A stretch of 37,312 nt of DNA from an uncultured Alistipes sp. Its GTDB lineage: Bacteria > Bacteroidota > Bacteroidia > Bacteroidales > Rikenellaceae. The position numbers were made by a program, and so were the translations under genes. The notes under the pieces were generated by a model that was not told where the DNA came from, did not search any database, and was given only the letters and a program-made list of their open reading frames with translations. This document shows positions 1 to 7,003 of this stretch, one piece after another (positions within the stretch are counted from its first letter, which is position 1; each line of letters opens with the position of its first letter). The stretch lies in NCBI GenBank assembly GCA_900553175.1, contig USCH01000013.1:1-37312 (forward strand), read 5' to 3'.

Positions 1-2
1 CC

Positions 3-18
3 CGTCCGGCGCCGGACG
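3..18. repeat. 16-bp perfect palindrome
   Basis: CGTCCGGCGCCGGACG reads the same on both strands. A second inverted repeat follows at 40-62 (8-bp arms GCAGGCGC and GCGCCTGC, 7-base loop). One frame stays open from base 1 to a TAG at 91-93, so this could be the 3' end of an upstream gene, but too little is present to call it. The palindromes may be a terminator without a T-run or simply GC-rich coding sequence. Confidence 0.35.
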
Positions 19-93
19 CTGATGCGGAAACCGATGCGGGCAGGCGCCGACGCTGCGCCTGCGACGAAAAGCCGACGAAATGTGCGGAATTAG

Positions 94-124
94 TTTCCGA
101 TTATCATAAAAATTAGTAATTTTG
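94..124 (+). promoter_or_regulatory. Bacteroidetes-type promoter of metG
   Basis: A perfect -7 box TAATTTTG (TAnnTTTG) lies at 117-124, with a weak -33 element TTTC at 94-97, 19 bases upstream. Transcription would begin near 130, just before the ATG at 149. This argues against the TTG at 122 as the start codon, because that codon lies inside the -7 box. Confidence 0.7.
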
Positions 125-148
125 ACACAAATTGGTAAGAAAGTGTTT

Positions 149-2191
149 ATGGCTAAAGAGTTCAAACGTTATCTGGTCACTTCGGCCCTCCCCTATGCCA
201 ACGGACCCGTGCATATCGGCCACCTGGCGGGAGTCTACATACCGTCGGACATCTATACGCGTTACCTGCGCCTGAAGGGCTGCGACGTGGTGTCGGTCTG
301 CGGATCGGACGAACACGGCGTGCCCATCACCATCAAGGCCCGCAAGGAGGGCGTCTCGCCCCAGCAGATCGTCGACCGCTACCACGAGATCATCAAACGT
401 TCGTTCGAGCGTCTGGGCATGTCGTTCGACATCTATTCGCGCACCTCGTCGGCGACGCACGCCGCGACGGCTTCGGCCTTTTTCCGAAAACTCTACGACG
501 AGGGCAAGTTCATCGAGAAGACCTCGATGCAGTATTACGACGAGGAGGCCAAAACGTTTCTTGCCGACCGCTACATCGTGGGCACCTGCCCCAAGTGCGG
601 CAACGAACGGGCCTACGGCGACCAATGCGAACAGTGCGGTTCGACGCTTTCGCCCGACGAACTGATCGACCCCCACAGCGCCGTGTCGGGCTCGGTGCCC
701 GTGAAACGCGAGACGAAACATTGGTATCTGCCGCTGGACCAATACGAAACATTCCTCCGCGAGTGGATTTTGGAGGGCCATACCGAGTGGAAGTCCAACG
801 TCTACGGCCAATGCAAGAGCTGGCTCGACGGCGGGTTGCAGCCGCGGGCCGTGAGCCGCGATCTGGACTGGGGCATCCCCGTGCCGGTCGAAGGGGCCGA
901 GGGCAAGGTGCTCTACGTGTGGTTCGACGCGCCGATCGGCTACATTTCGGCCACCAAGGACCTCACGCCCGACTGGGAGAAATACTGGAAGTCGGAGGAT
1001 ACGAAGCTGGTGCACTTCATCGGCAAGGACAACATCGTCTTCCACTGCATCGTCTTTCCGTCGATGCTGCGGGCGCACGGGGGCTATATTCTGCCCGAGA
1101 ATGTCCCCTCCAACGAGTTTCTCAACCTCGAGGGCGAGAAGATCTCCACGTCGCGCAACTGGGCCGTCTGGCTGCACGAATACCTCGACGAGTTCCCCGG
1201 CAAGGAGGACGTGCTTCGCTACGTGCTCTGCGCCAATGCGCCCGAAACCAAGGACAACGACTTCACGTGGAAGGATTTCCAGGCCCGCAACAACAACGAG
1301 CTGGTCGCCGTGCTGGGCAATTTCGTCAACCGGGCGCTGGTCCTCACGCAGAAATACTATGGCGGCGACGTACCTGCCTGCGGCGAGCTGAACGACTACG
1401 ACCGTGCGACCATCGCCGAGACGGCTGCCGTCCGCTCTTCGCTCGAAAGCAACATCGAGAACTACCACTTCCGCGAGGCGCTCAAGGATGCCATGACCAT
1501 CGCCCGCATCGGCAACAAGTACCTGGCCGACACCGAGCCGTGGAAAGCGGTGAAAACCGATCCCGAGCGGGTGAAGACCATTCTGAATGTCGCCTTGCAG
1601 ATCACGGCCAACACGGCCGTCGCCATCGAGCCTTTCATGCCTTTCACGGCGGAGCGGATCCTGCGCATGCTCGATCTGGAGAAGCCGAATTGGGAGCGGC
1701 TGGGTGCTTTCGACCTGGTGCCGGCCGGACACCGCATCGGCAAGCCCGAGCTGCTGTTCGAGAAGATCGAAGACGACGTGATCCGGCGACAGCTCGACAA
1801 ACTGGCTGCGACCAAGGCGGCCAATCAGGCTGCGGAATCCGCTCAAAATATTGAGAATCAGAAAGATGAAATCACGTTCGATGATTTCGGCAAGATGGAT
1901 ATCCGCGTCTCCACCATCCTGGCGGCGGAGAAGGTGGCCAAGACCAGGAAACTCTTGAAACTGACCGTCGACACGGGTATCGACCGGCGCGAAATCGTGT
2001 CGGGCATCGCCGAACACTTCACACCCGAAGAGCTGGTCGGACGTCAGGTGCTGGTGCTGGTCAACCTGCAGCCGCGGGAACTCAAGGGAATCCTCTCCCG
2101 GGGCATGATCCTCATGGCCGAGGATGCGGGGGGCAAACTTCGGCTGCTCGGGCCCGGTGAACGGACGATGGCGGGTGCGATCGTAGGATAA
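149..2191 (+). CDS. metG: Methionyl-tRNA synthetase with C-terminal tRNA-binding domain
   Basis: This class I synthetase charges tRNA-Met with methionine in the cytoplasm. The 680-residue protein has the HIGH signature at residues 22-25 and a KISTS version of KMSKS at 331-335. A zinc knuckle with Cys147, Cys150, Cys160 and Cys163 marks the multi-cysteine type. The C-terminal hundred or so residues (from about 570, beginning DFGKMDIRVSTIL) form the EMAP/Trbp111-like tRNA-binding and dimerisation domain. The start at 149 (MAKEFKRYLV) fits the family N-terminus and the promoter at 117-124; the frame extends back to a TTG at 122 that would sit inside that promoter. ilvE follows after 26 bases on the same strand and is probably cotranscribed. 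The assignment is secure. Confidence 0.97.
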   Translation: MAKEFKRYLVTSALPYANGPVHIGHLAGVYIPSDIYTRYLRLKGCDVVSVCGSDEHGVPITIKARKEGVSPQQIVDRYHEIIKRSFERLGMSFDIYSRTSSATHAATASAFFRKLYDEGKFIEKTSMQYYDEEAKTFLADRYIVGTCPKCGNERAYGDQCEQCGSTLSPDELIDPHSAVSGSVPVKRETKHWYLPLDQYETFLREWILEGHTEWKSNVYGQCKSWLDGGLQPRAVSRDLDWGIPVPVEGAEGKVLYVWFDAPIGYISATKDLTPDWEKYWKSEDTKLVHFIGKDNIVFHCIVFPSMLRAHGGYILPENVPSNEFLNLEGEKISTSRNWAVWLHEYLDEFPGKEDVLRYVLCANAPETKDNDFTWKDFQARNNNELVAVLGNFVNRALVLTQKYYGGDVPACGELNDYDRATIAETAAVRSSLESNIENYHFREALKDAMTIARIGNKYLADTEPWKAVKTDPERVKTILNVALQITANTAVAIEPFMPFTAERILRMLDLEKPNWERLGAFDLVPAGHRIGKPELLFEKIEDDVIRRQLDKLAATKAANQAAESAQNIENQKDEITFDDFGKMDIRVSTILAAEKVAKTRKLLKLTVDTGIDRREIVSGIAEHFTPEELVGRQVLVLVNLQPRELKGILSRGMILMAEDAGGKLRLLGPGERTMAGAIVG

Positions 2192-2217
2192 ACGACTGAC
2201 TGAAACAAACTTATATC

Positions 2218-3231
2218 ATGTCAAACATGGATTGGAGCGCTTTGGGGTTCGACTACTCCAAGACGGATTGGAACGTTCGCTATGAGTTTACCGACGGTAA
2301 ATGGAGCGAAATGAATGTCACCGCCGACGAATACATCAAGATGCATATGTCGGCCTATTGCCTGCACTACGGCCTCGAGCTGTTCGAAGGACTGAAAGCT
2401 TTTCGGGGCGTGGACGGGAAAGTGCGTCTTTTCCGTGTCGAAGACAATGCGCGGCGATTGCGGGCTTCGGCCCGGCGGCTCTGTCTGCCTGTCCCGACGA
2501 TGGAGATGATCGTGGACGGATGCATGGAGGTCGTCCGCCGCAACGAGAAATACATTCCGCCCTACGGCACGGGAGCTTCGTTGTACCTGCGTCCCGTCAT
2601 GTTCGGCACGACGGCCGGTCTGGGCGTCAAGCCTGCCAAGGATGCCATGCTCATCATCTATGCGGCTCCGGTGGGCGCCTATTTCAAGGACGGCATCAAG
2701 CCCATCCGGGTGGCTCTCGATCGCGAACAGGATCGTGCTGCTCCACGTGGAACAGGCGACGTGAAGGTCGGCGGCAACTATGCGGCCAGTATTTTTTCGG
2801 GTCAGAATGCCCATGATCTGGGCTATTCCAACGTGCTTTACCTCGATGCGGCGACCCATACGCATATCGAGGAGTTCGGAGCTGCCAATTTCTTCGGCAT
2901 CAAGGAGGGCAAATACATCACGCCCAAGTCGCCTTCGATTCTGCCGTCGATCACCAACATGAGCCTTCGGCAGCTGGCGGCCGACTTCGGCATGGTCGTC
3001 GAGGAGCGCGAAGTGCCTCTCGAAGAACTTTCGACATTCGAAGAGTGCGGGGCCTGCGGAACAGCGGCTGTTATCTCCCCGGTCGCCCAGATTTTCGACA
3101 TGCAGACCCATCGGGTCTATGAATACGGCAATGAAGTCGGTCCCTGGTCCATGAAATTGTATCAGGGTTTGCAGGACATTCAGTACGGTCGCGCCGAGGA
3201 CAAACACGGCTGGTGTACGATCGTGCTGTAA
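2218..3231 (+). CDS. ilvE: Branched-chain amino acid aminotransferase
   Basis: This PLP-dependent fold-type IV enzyme interconverts leucine, isoleucine and valine with their 2-keto acids, using 2-oxoglutarate/glutamate. The 337-residue protein has the long BCAT2-like form. Diagnostic stretches are LHYGLELFEGLKAFR near residue 50 and GTGDVKVGGNYAAS near 180-195, whose lysine should hold PLP. Further on are EEFGAANFF and ECGACGTAAVISPV in the C-terminal half. It follows metG closely and ends just before a strong terminator. Its coding sequence carries a near-perfect parS-like 16-mer at 2739-2754, in the codons for a variable loop just before the PLP lysine. The family is clear; substrate preference among the branched-chain acids is inferred. 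Confidence 0.95.
   Translation: MSNMDWSALGFDYSKTDWNVRYEFTDGKWSEMNVTADEYIKMHMSAYCLHYGLELFEGLKAFRGVDGKVRLFRVEDNARRLRASARRLCLPVPTMEMIVDGCMEVVRRNEKYIPPYGTGASLYLRPVMFGTTAGLGVKPAKDAMLIIYAAPVGAYFKDGIKPIRVALDREQDRAAPRGTGDVKVGGNYAASIFSGQNAHDLGYSNVLYLDAATHTHIEEFGAANFFGIKEGKYITPKSPSILPSITNMSLRQLAADFGMVVEEREVPLEELSTFEECGACGTAAVISPVAQIFDMQTHRVYEYGNEVGPWSMKLYQGLQDIQYGRAEDKHGWCTIVL
2739..2754. promoter_or_regulatory. parS-like ParB-binding site inside ilvE
   Basis: TGCTCCACGTGGAACA matches TGTTCCACGTGGAACA, a form of parS known from bacterial chromosomes, at 15 of 16 positions. It lies in the ilvE reading frame. Chromosomal parS sites often lie inside genes, so this does not count against it. Confidence 0.6.
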
Positions 3232-3251
3232 AAGCCCGACGATTCTGCAAC

Positions 3252-3284
3252 AGAAAAGCCCGCATTTGCGGGCTTTTCTTTTTT
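3252..3284 (+). terminator. Intrinsic terminator of metG-ilvE
   Basis: A 12-bp perfect stem, AGAAAAGCCCGC pairing with GCGGGCTTTTCT, encloses an ATTT loop and runs into a T-tract at 3279-3284. It lies 20 bases after the ilvE stop. On the other strand it could also weakly stop transcripts from mnmG. Confidence 0.9.
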
Positions 3285-3294
3285 CGTGCGGCGG

Positions 3295-3308
3295 GTTCCA
3301 CGAGGGAC
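3295..3308. promoter_or_regulatory. Degenerate parS-like half of the cluster
   Basis: GTTCCACGAGGGAC matches the 14-base palindrome at 3333-3346 in 12 of 14 positions and lies 24 bases before it. Its closeness to a perfect copy suggests a weak or decaying ParB site. Alone it would not be worth calling. Confidence 0.35.
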
Positions 3309-3332
3309 CTGCTGTATCCGTCGTGGGCTTTC

Positions 3333-3346
3333 GTTCCACGTGGAAC
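3333..3346. promoter_or_regulatory. parS-like palindrome between ilvE and mnmG
   Basis: GTTCCACGTGGAAC is a perfect 14-bp palindrome and equals the core of the parS sequence TGTTCCACGTGGAACA bound by ParB/Spo0J. It lies in the convergent gap, between the ilvE terminator and the end of mnmG. Only the outermost T and A of the 16-mer are missing (both flanking bases are C). No parA or parB gene is in the window, so function is inferred from sequence and clustering. Confidence 0.7.
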
Positions 3347-3356
3347 CGCAGGGTCA

Positions 3357-5297
3357 TCATCTTCCGAATTTGACCAGCAGTACGTTGACGTCGGCCGGGG
3401 AGACGCCCGGAATGCGCGATGCCTGCCCGATGTTGGCCGGTCGGATGCGGGATAGTTTCTGCCGGGCCTCGATCGTCAGCGAATTCATCGAAAAGAAATC
3501 GAAATCGTCGGGAATCCGGATATTTTCCAACCGATGCAGCTTTTCGGCGATGAATTTTTCCCGTTCGATGTATCCTTTGTATTTGATCTGTATTTCGGCC
3601 TCCTCGATCGCTTCGCCTTCGATCCGGTTTCTGCGGAGGAACCGGTCGAGATAAGGAAGCACTTTGCGGAGCGATTCGAAGGTGACGTTGTTCCGCATCA
3701 GGATGTCGGAAAGTTTTCTTCCCTGGGTCAGAGGGTCGGAACCGACCGTTTTCAGATAGTCGTTTATTTCCTCTGTTTTGACGCTCTGTTCGCGGGCGTA
3801 GGAAACGAGCGATTCTACGCGCGATTTTTTTTCGGCGAATTCCGCCGCTCTTTTTTTCGAAATCAAGCCGATTTCGATTCCTTTCGGGGTCAGCCGCAGG
3901 TCGGCATTGTCCTGCCGGAGCAGAATGCGGTATTCGGCGCGCGAAGTGAACATGCGGTAGGGTTCGTCGACTCCTTTGGTCACCAGATCGTCGATCAGTA
4001 CGCCGATGTAGGCTTCGTCGCGTTTCAGCACGACGGGCGGCTCCCCTACCCGCATCCGGTGAGCGTTGATTCCGGCCAAAAGCCCCTGGGCCGCCGCCTC
4101 CTCGTAGCCGGTCGTTCCGTTGACCTGTCCGGCGAAGAAAAGACCTTTCACGAGCTTGGTTTCGAGCGAATGGTGCAGCTGCGTGGGCGGAAAATAGTCG
4201 TATTCGATGGCGTATCCCGGACGGAAGATGTGCACATCCTCCAGCCCGCGGATTCGGTGCAGCGCCTCCAGCTGCACCTCCCAGGGCAGCGAAGAGGAGA
4301 AACCGTTGAGGTAGTATTCGTTGGTCGACCGCCCTTCGGGCTCGAGGAAAAGCTGGTGCTGCTCCTTGTCGGCGAAGGTGCGGAGCTTGTCCTCGATCGA
4401 GGGACAGTAGCGCGGACCGATCCCCCGGATCGTGCCGTTGAAGAGCGGCGAACGGTCGAATCCGCTGCGCAGCGTGTCGTGTACCTCGGGCGAAGTGTAG
4501 ACCAGAAAACAGGGAAGCTGGTCTTTAACTGCTTGTGTTTCAGACGAAAAAGAAAATTTCGCCGGGTTTTCGTCGCCGTATTGCGCTTCGAGCGCTTCGA
4601 AGTCGACGGTCCGGGCGTCGAGGCGTGCCGGCGTGCCGGTTTTCATGCGCCCCGTTTCGAAACCCATGCGGACGAGGCTTTCGGTGATGCCGTGCGAGGC
4701 CGCGTCCCCTGCCCTGCCTCCCTCGGCATGCGAGGTGCCGCAGTGCATCATCCCGTCGAGGAAGGTGCCGGCCGTGAGCACCGCGGCCCGGCACGAAAAT
4801 TCGACTCCCATGCGGGTGCGCACTCCCCGGATGCGGAGGGTGCGGGGAGGGTCGGATGCCGGGTCGTCCGGGGCGGCGGATGAGGCGGCGGGTCCGTCCG
4901 CTTCGTCGGAGGCGAAGAGCAGTTCGGTGGCGGCATCTTGCCAGATGTAGAGCCGGTCGGTGTTCTCCAGCGTGCGGCGCCACTCCTCCGAGAACCGGGT
5001 TTTGTCGCATTGCGCCCGGGGGCTCCACATGGCCGCTCCTTTCGAGCGGTTGAGCATGCGGAACTGTACGGTCGTCAGGTCGGTGATGCGGCCCGTCTGA
5101 CCGCCCAGGGCGTCGATCTCCCGGACGATCTGGCCTTTGGCCACGCCTCCGACGGCCGGGTTGCACGACATGGATGCCAGCTTGGTCATGTCCATCGTCA
5201 GCAGCAGCGTGCGCGAACCCAGGCGCGCCGCCGCCGAGGCGGCTTCGCAGCCGGCGTGTCCGCCGCCGATGACGATGATGTCGTAGTCGGGTATCAT
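3357..5297 (-). CDS. mnmG: tRNA U34 carboxymethylaminomethyl-modifying enzyme, FAD subunit
   Basis: MnmG (GidA) works with the GTPase MnmE to install the carboxymethylaminomethyl group on wobble uridine 34 of certain tRNAs, using FAD and folate. The FAD-binding Rossmann motif GGGHAG is at residues 11-16, followed by the family blocks SCNPAVGGVAKG (44-55) and GLFFAGQVNGTTGYEEAAAQG in the second half. The 646-residue length is slightly above the usual 620-630. The excess is an Ala/Asp/Pro-rich stretch at about 131-152 that looks like a loop insertion. The start at 5297 (MIPDYDIIVIGG) overlaps the ybeY stop by 4 bases (ATGA), so the two are probably translationally coupled. The frame extends further upstream, but that part is shadow sequence. 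Confidence 0.97.
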   Translation of the reverse strand: MIPDYDIIVIGGGHAGCEAASAAARLGSRTLLLTMDMTKLASMSCNPAVGGVAKGQIVREIDALGGQTGRITDLTTVQFRMLNRSKGAAMWSPRAQCDKTRFSEEWRRTLENTDRLYIWQDAATELLFASDEADGPAASSAAPDDPASDPPRTLRIRGVRTRMGVEFSCRAAVLTAGTFLDGMMHCGTSHAEGGRAGDAASHGITESLVRMGFETGRMKTGTPARLDARTVDFEALEAQYGDENPAKFSFSSETQAVKDQLPCFLVYTSPEVHDTLRSGFDRSPLFNGTIRGIGPRYCPSIEDKLRTFADKEQHQLFLEPEGRSTNEYYLNGFSSSLPWEVQLEALHRIRGLEDVHIFRPGYAIEYDYFPPTQLHHSLETKLVKGLFFAGQVNGTTGYEEAAAQGLLAGINAHRMRVGEPPVVLKRDEAYIGVLIDDLVTKGVDEPYRMFTSRAEYRILLRQDNADLRLTPKGIEIGLISKKRAAEFAEKKSRVESLVSYAREQSVKTEEINDYLKTVGSDPLTQGRKLSDILMRNNVTFESLRKVLPYLDRFLRRNRIEGEAIEEAEIQIKYKGYIEREKFIAEKLHRLENIRIPDDFDFFSMNSLTIEARQKLSRIRPANIGQASRIPGVSPADVNVLLVKFGR

Positions 5298-5728
5298 GCC
5301 TCTTTCTCCCAGAATTTCAGGTATTTGTCCTCTTTGCGGTGCATCTGTGCGTTGGTGCGGGGCGTCTTGTCGCGCTGTCCGCAGAGGTGCAGCACGCCGT
5401 GCACCACGACGCGCCGCATCTCCTGAAGGCGTGCGGCGCCGTACTGCCGGGCGTTGTCGGCCACGGTTTCGACGTCGATGAAGACATCGCCCGACACCGT
5501 GCGTGCGCCGCGGCGGTCGCTGTAATCGAACGTGATGACGTCGGTGAAGTAGTCGTGTCCCAGAAACTGCCTGTTCATTTCGAGCAGCCGCCGGGCCGAA
5601 CAGAAGATGTAGGCCACCTCGCCGAGCTCGTACCCCTCGGAGCGGGCCACTTCGGCGAGCCATCGCGCCGTGAGCCGCTTTTGCGGCAGCCGGTAGCTGC
5701 AATCGTCGTTGTAATATCTTACGGCCAT
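5294..5728 (-). CDS. ybeY: Endoribonuclease YbeY
   Basis: YbeY is a zinc-dependent RNase of the UPF0054 family with roles in rRNA maturation and ribosome quality control. The 144-residue protein carries the histidine cluster HGVLHLCGQRDK near residues 110-121, followed by a further His in NAQMHRKED. It shows the longer spacing before the third metal ligand that I associate with Bacteroidetes members, rather than the classic HGxLHLxGxDH. It lies 8 bases after the EnvC-like gene and overlaps mnmG by 4 bases, inside the pheS-to-mnmG string. The family call is secure; the exact third metal ligand is inferred. Confidence 0.93.
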   Translation of the reverse strand: MAVRYYNDDCSYRLPQKRLTARWLAEVARSEGYELGEVAYIFCSARRLLEMNRQFLGHDYFTDVITFDYSDRRGARTVSGDVFIDVETVADNARQYGAARLQEMRRVVVHGVLHLCGQRDKTPRTNAQMHRKEDKYLKFWEKEA

Positions 5729-5736
5729 GGAATCCG

Positions 5737-6861
5737 TTATTTTCTGAAGCAGTTTTCGGCCAGCATCCGCTGCGAAGGGTCGGGTGCGTAGATGCCGAAG
5801 ACGAGTTTGTATTCGGTTGCGAGCGTCAGCGGGTCGACCGTGGCGCCTATGGTGCCCAGAGGGGCGTTTTTGGCCACTTTGCCGCCCTTTTCGACGCAGA
5901 TCGCCGCCAGGTTGGCATAGGAGGTTATGTATTCGCCGTGCGCCACGAAAACGTCGTATTTGTCGGTGATGCGGTTGCGTTTGATCTCGACGACCTTGCC
6001 TTCGTAGATCGATACGACCCGGGCGCCGCGCGGCCCTGCGATTTCGGCCATGTTGCCCTTGTAGCGTTTCACGCGGCCGCCCTCGACGGGCAGCCGCAGC
6101 CCCGACGTGTGCGACGAGAACGACGCGCCCGCCGTGTTGCCCTTGGTGAGCTTGCGCAGGGCGGCGACGGCGGCTTCGAGCTCCTGCTCGCGCGACGATT
6201 TGCGCTTGAGGGCCGTCTTTTCCTGCTGGGTCAGCTTCTTGACCTCGGAGCGTGCCGTGCGTGCGTCGCGTTCGAGCTTGTTTTTCTGGTCGCTGAGCTT
6301 GGCGCTCACCGAGTCGAGCGAACGCTGGCGGTCGGCGAGCTGCCGCTGCTCCTCGCGGACCTGGAGGTCGAGGGTCTCGATCTCCTGCAGCTTCCGTTCG
6401 CGCAGGGCGGCCATTTCGCGCAGGGCGGCGATGCGGCGTGCCGCGTCGCGGAAGCCGTGCGACGAGAAGATGTAGGTCAGAAAATCGTTGTGGCGGTAGT
6501 TGCGGTAGGCTTCGCGCACCAGAACCGCATATTGGGTGCGGGTGCGCTCCAGCGCGGTCGCGAGGCCTCCGGCCACGCTGTCCTTGCGGGCGATCTCCTC
6601 GCGCAGCAGGCGAGCCTGTCGCTCCGTCTCGCCGAGCAGCTGGTTGCGCGAGCCGATCTGGCGGGCCAGGCGCCGCACGCGCTCCTCGGTCGCCGCCCGC
6701 CCCTTCTGGAGCTGTCCGATCTGCCGCTCCTCCTCGGCGATGCGCTTTTCGAGTGTGGCGATCACGCGTTTCTGCTCTTCGATGCGCCGGTCGTTCTGGG
6801 CCGTGGCGGCGGATGCGAGGAGTGCGAAAAACAGGAGGGGCAGAAGGTGTTTCGGTTTCAT
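5737..6861 (-). CDS. EnvC-like murein hydrolase activator with degenerate LytM domain
   Basis: The 374-residue protein has an N-terminal signal peptide (about 1-21) and should be periplasmic. Long charged coiled coils cover roughly residues 22-110 and 140-240. A C-terminal LytM/M23-like fold follows from about 250. The zinc site looks broken. Where active enzymes have HxxxD there is a stretch around YKGNMAEI, and the final HxH is represented by YANL with Asn317 in place of His, though His308 in AHGEY remains. This matches EnvC, which activates cell-wall amidases rather than cutting peptidoglycan itself. The partner amidase is not in the window. It is commonly annotated as M23 peptidase, but the missing ligands make direct hydrolysis unlikely. 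Confidence 0.88.
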   Translation of the reverse strand: MKPKHLLPLLFFALLASAATAQNDRRIEEQKRVIATLEKRIAEEERQIGQLQKGRAATEERVRRLARQIGSRNQLLGETERQARLLREEIARKDSVAGGLATALERTRTQYAVLVREAYRNYRHNDFLTYIFSSHGFRDAARRIAALREMAALRERKLQEIETLDLQVREEQRQLADRQRSLDSVSAKLSDQKNKLERDARTARSEVKKLTQQEKTALKRKSSREQELEAAVAALRKLTKGNTAGASFSSHTSGLRLPVEGGRVKRYKGNMAEIAGPRGARVVSIYEGKVVEIKRNRITDKYDVFVAHGEYITSYANLAAICVEKGGKVAKNAPLGTIGATVDPLTLATEYKLVFGIYAPDPSQRMLAENCFRK

Positions 6862-6992
6862 CGGCGGGAGCGGATTCGGAGGACGCGGCCGGGCCGGGCG
6901 GACCGTCGGCGGTCGGTTGCGGAGCGGGCCGCGCCGGGTTGCGGGGCGGATTCGTCAGGGCATGCGGTGCGTGTGGCGTCGGGTTTCATGGC

Positions 6993-7001
6993 GGGGGGGG
7001 G
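6993..7001. repeat. Nine-base G/C homopolymer
   Basis: Nine G on the plus strand (C on the transcribed minus strand) lie two bases past the TPR stop codon, in the 142-base gap before the EnvC-like gene. Tracts of this length can slip during replication. Being non-coding, any effect would be on readthrough or mRNA structure. Confidence 0.6.
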
Positions 7002-7003
7002 CG

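Noticed and set aside
1..93. Open frame at the window edge as the tail of an upstream gene
   Set aside because: Only about 30 codons, Arg-rich, with another frame also open; no family is recognisable, so no gene is called.
122..148. TTG start nine codons upstream for metG
   Set aside because: It lies inside the -7 promoter box, and the ATG at 149 matches the family N-terminus.
113..2017. 634-residue open frame antisense to metG, and similar long antisense or shifted frames over the patatin gene (9876-12437), tgt-lptG (18489-20765, 18764-20767) and pcrA (34060-36003)
   Set aside because: High third-position GC removes stop codons from other frames. These translations are low-complexity and rich in Arg/Gly/Val or His with no domains, and they cover clearly functional genes.
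6858..6989. 43-codon minus-strand frame between the TPR and EnvC-like genes, overlapping the latter by ATGA
   Set aside because: Arg/Pro-rich composition, no hydrophobic core or motif, and its start follows a poly-C run. The overlap alone is not enough.
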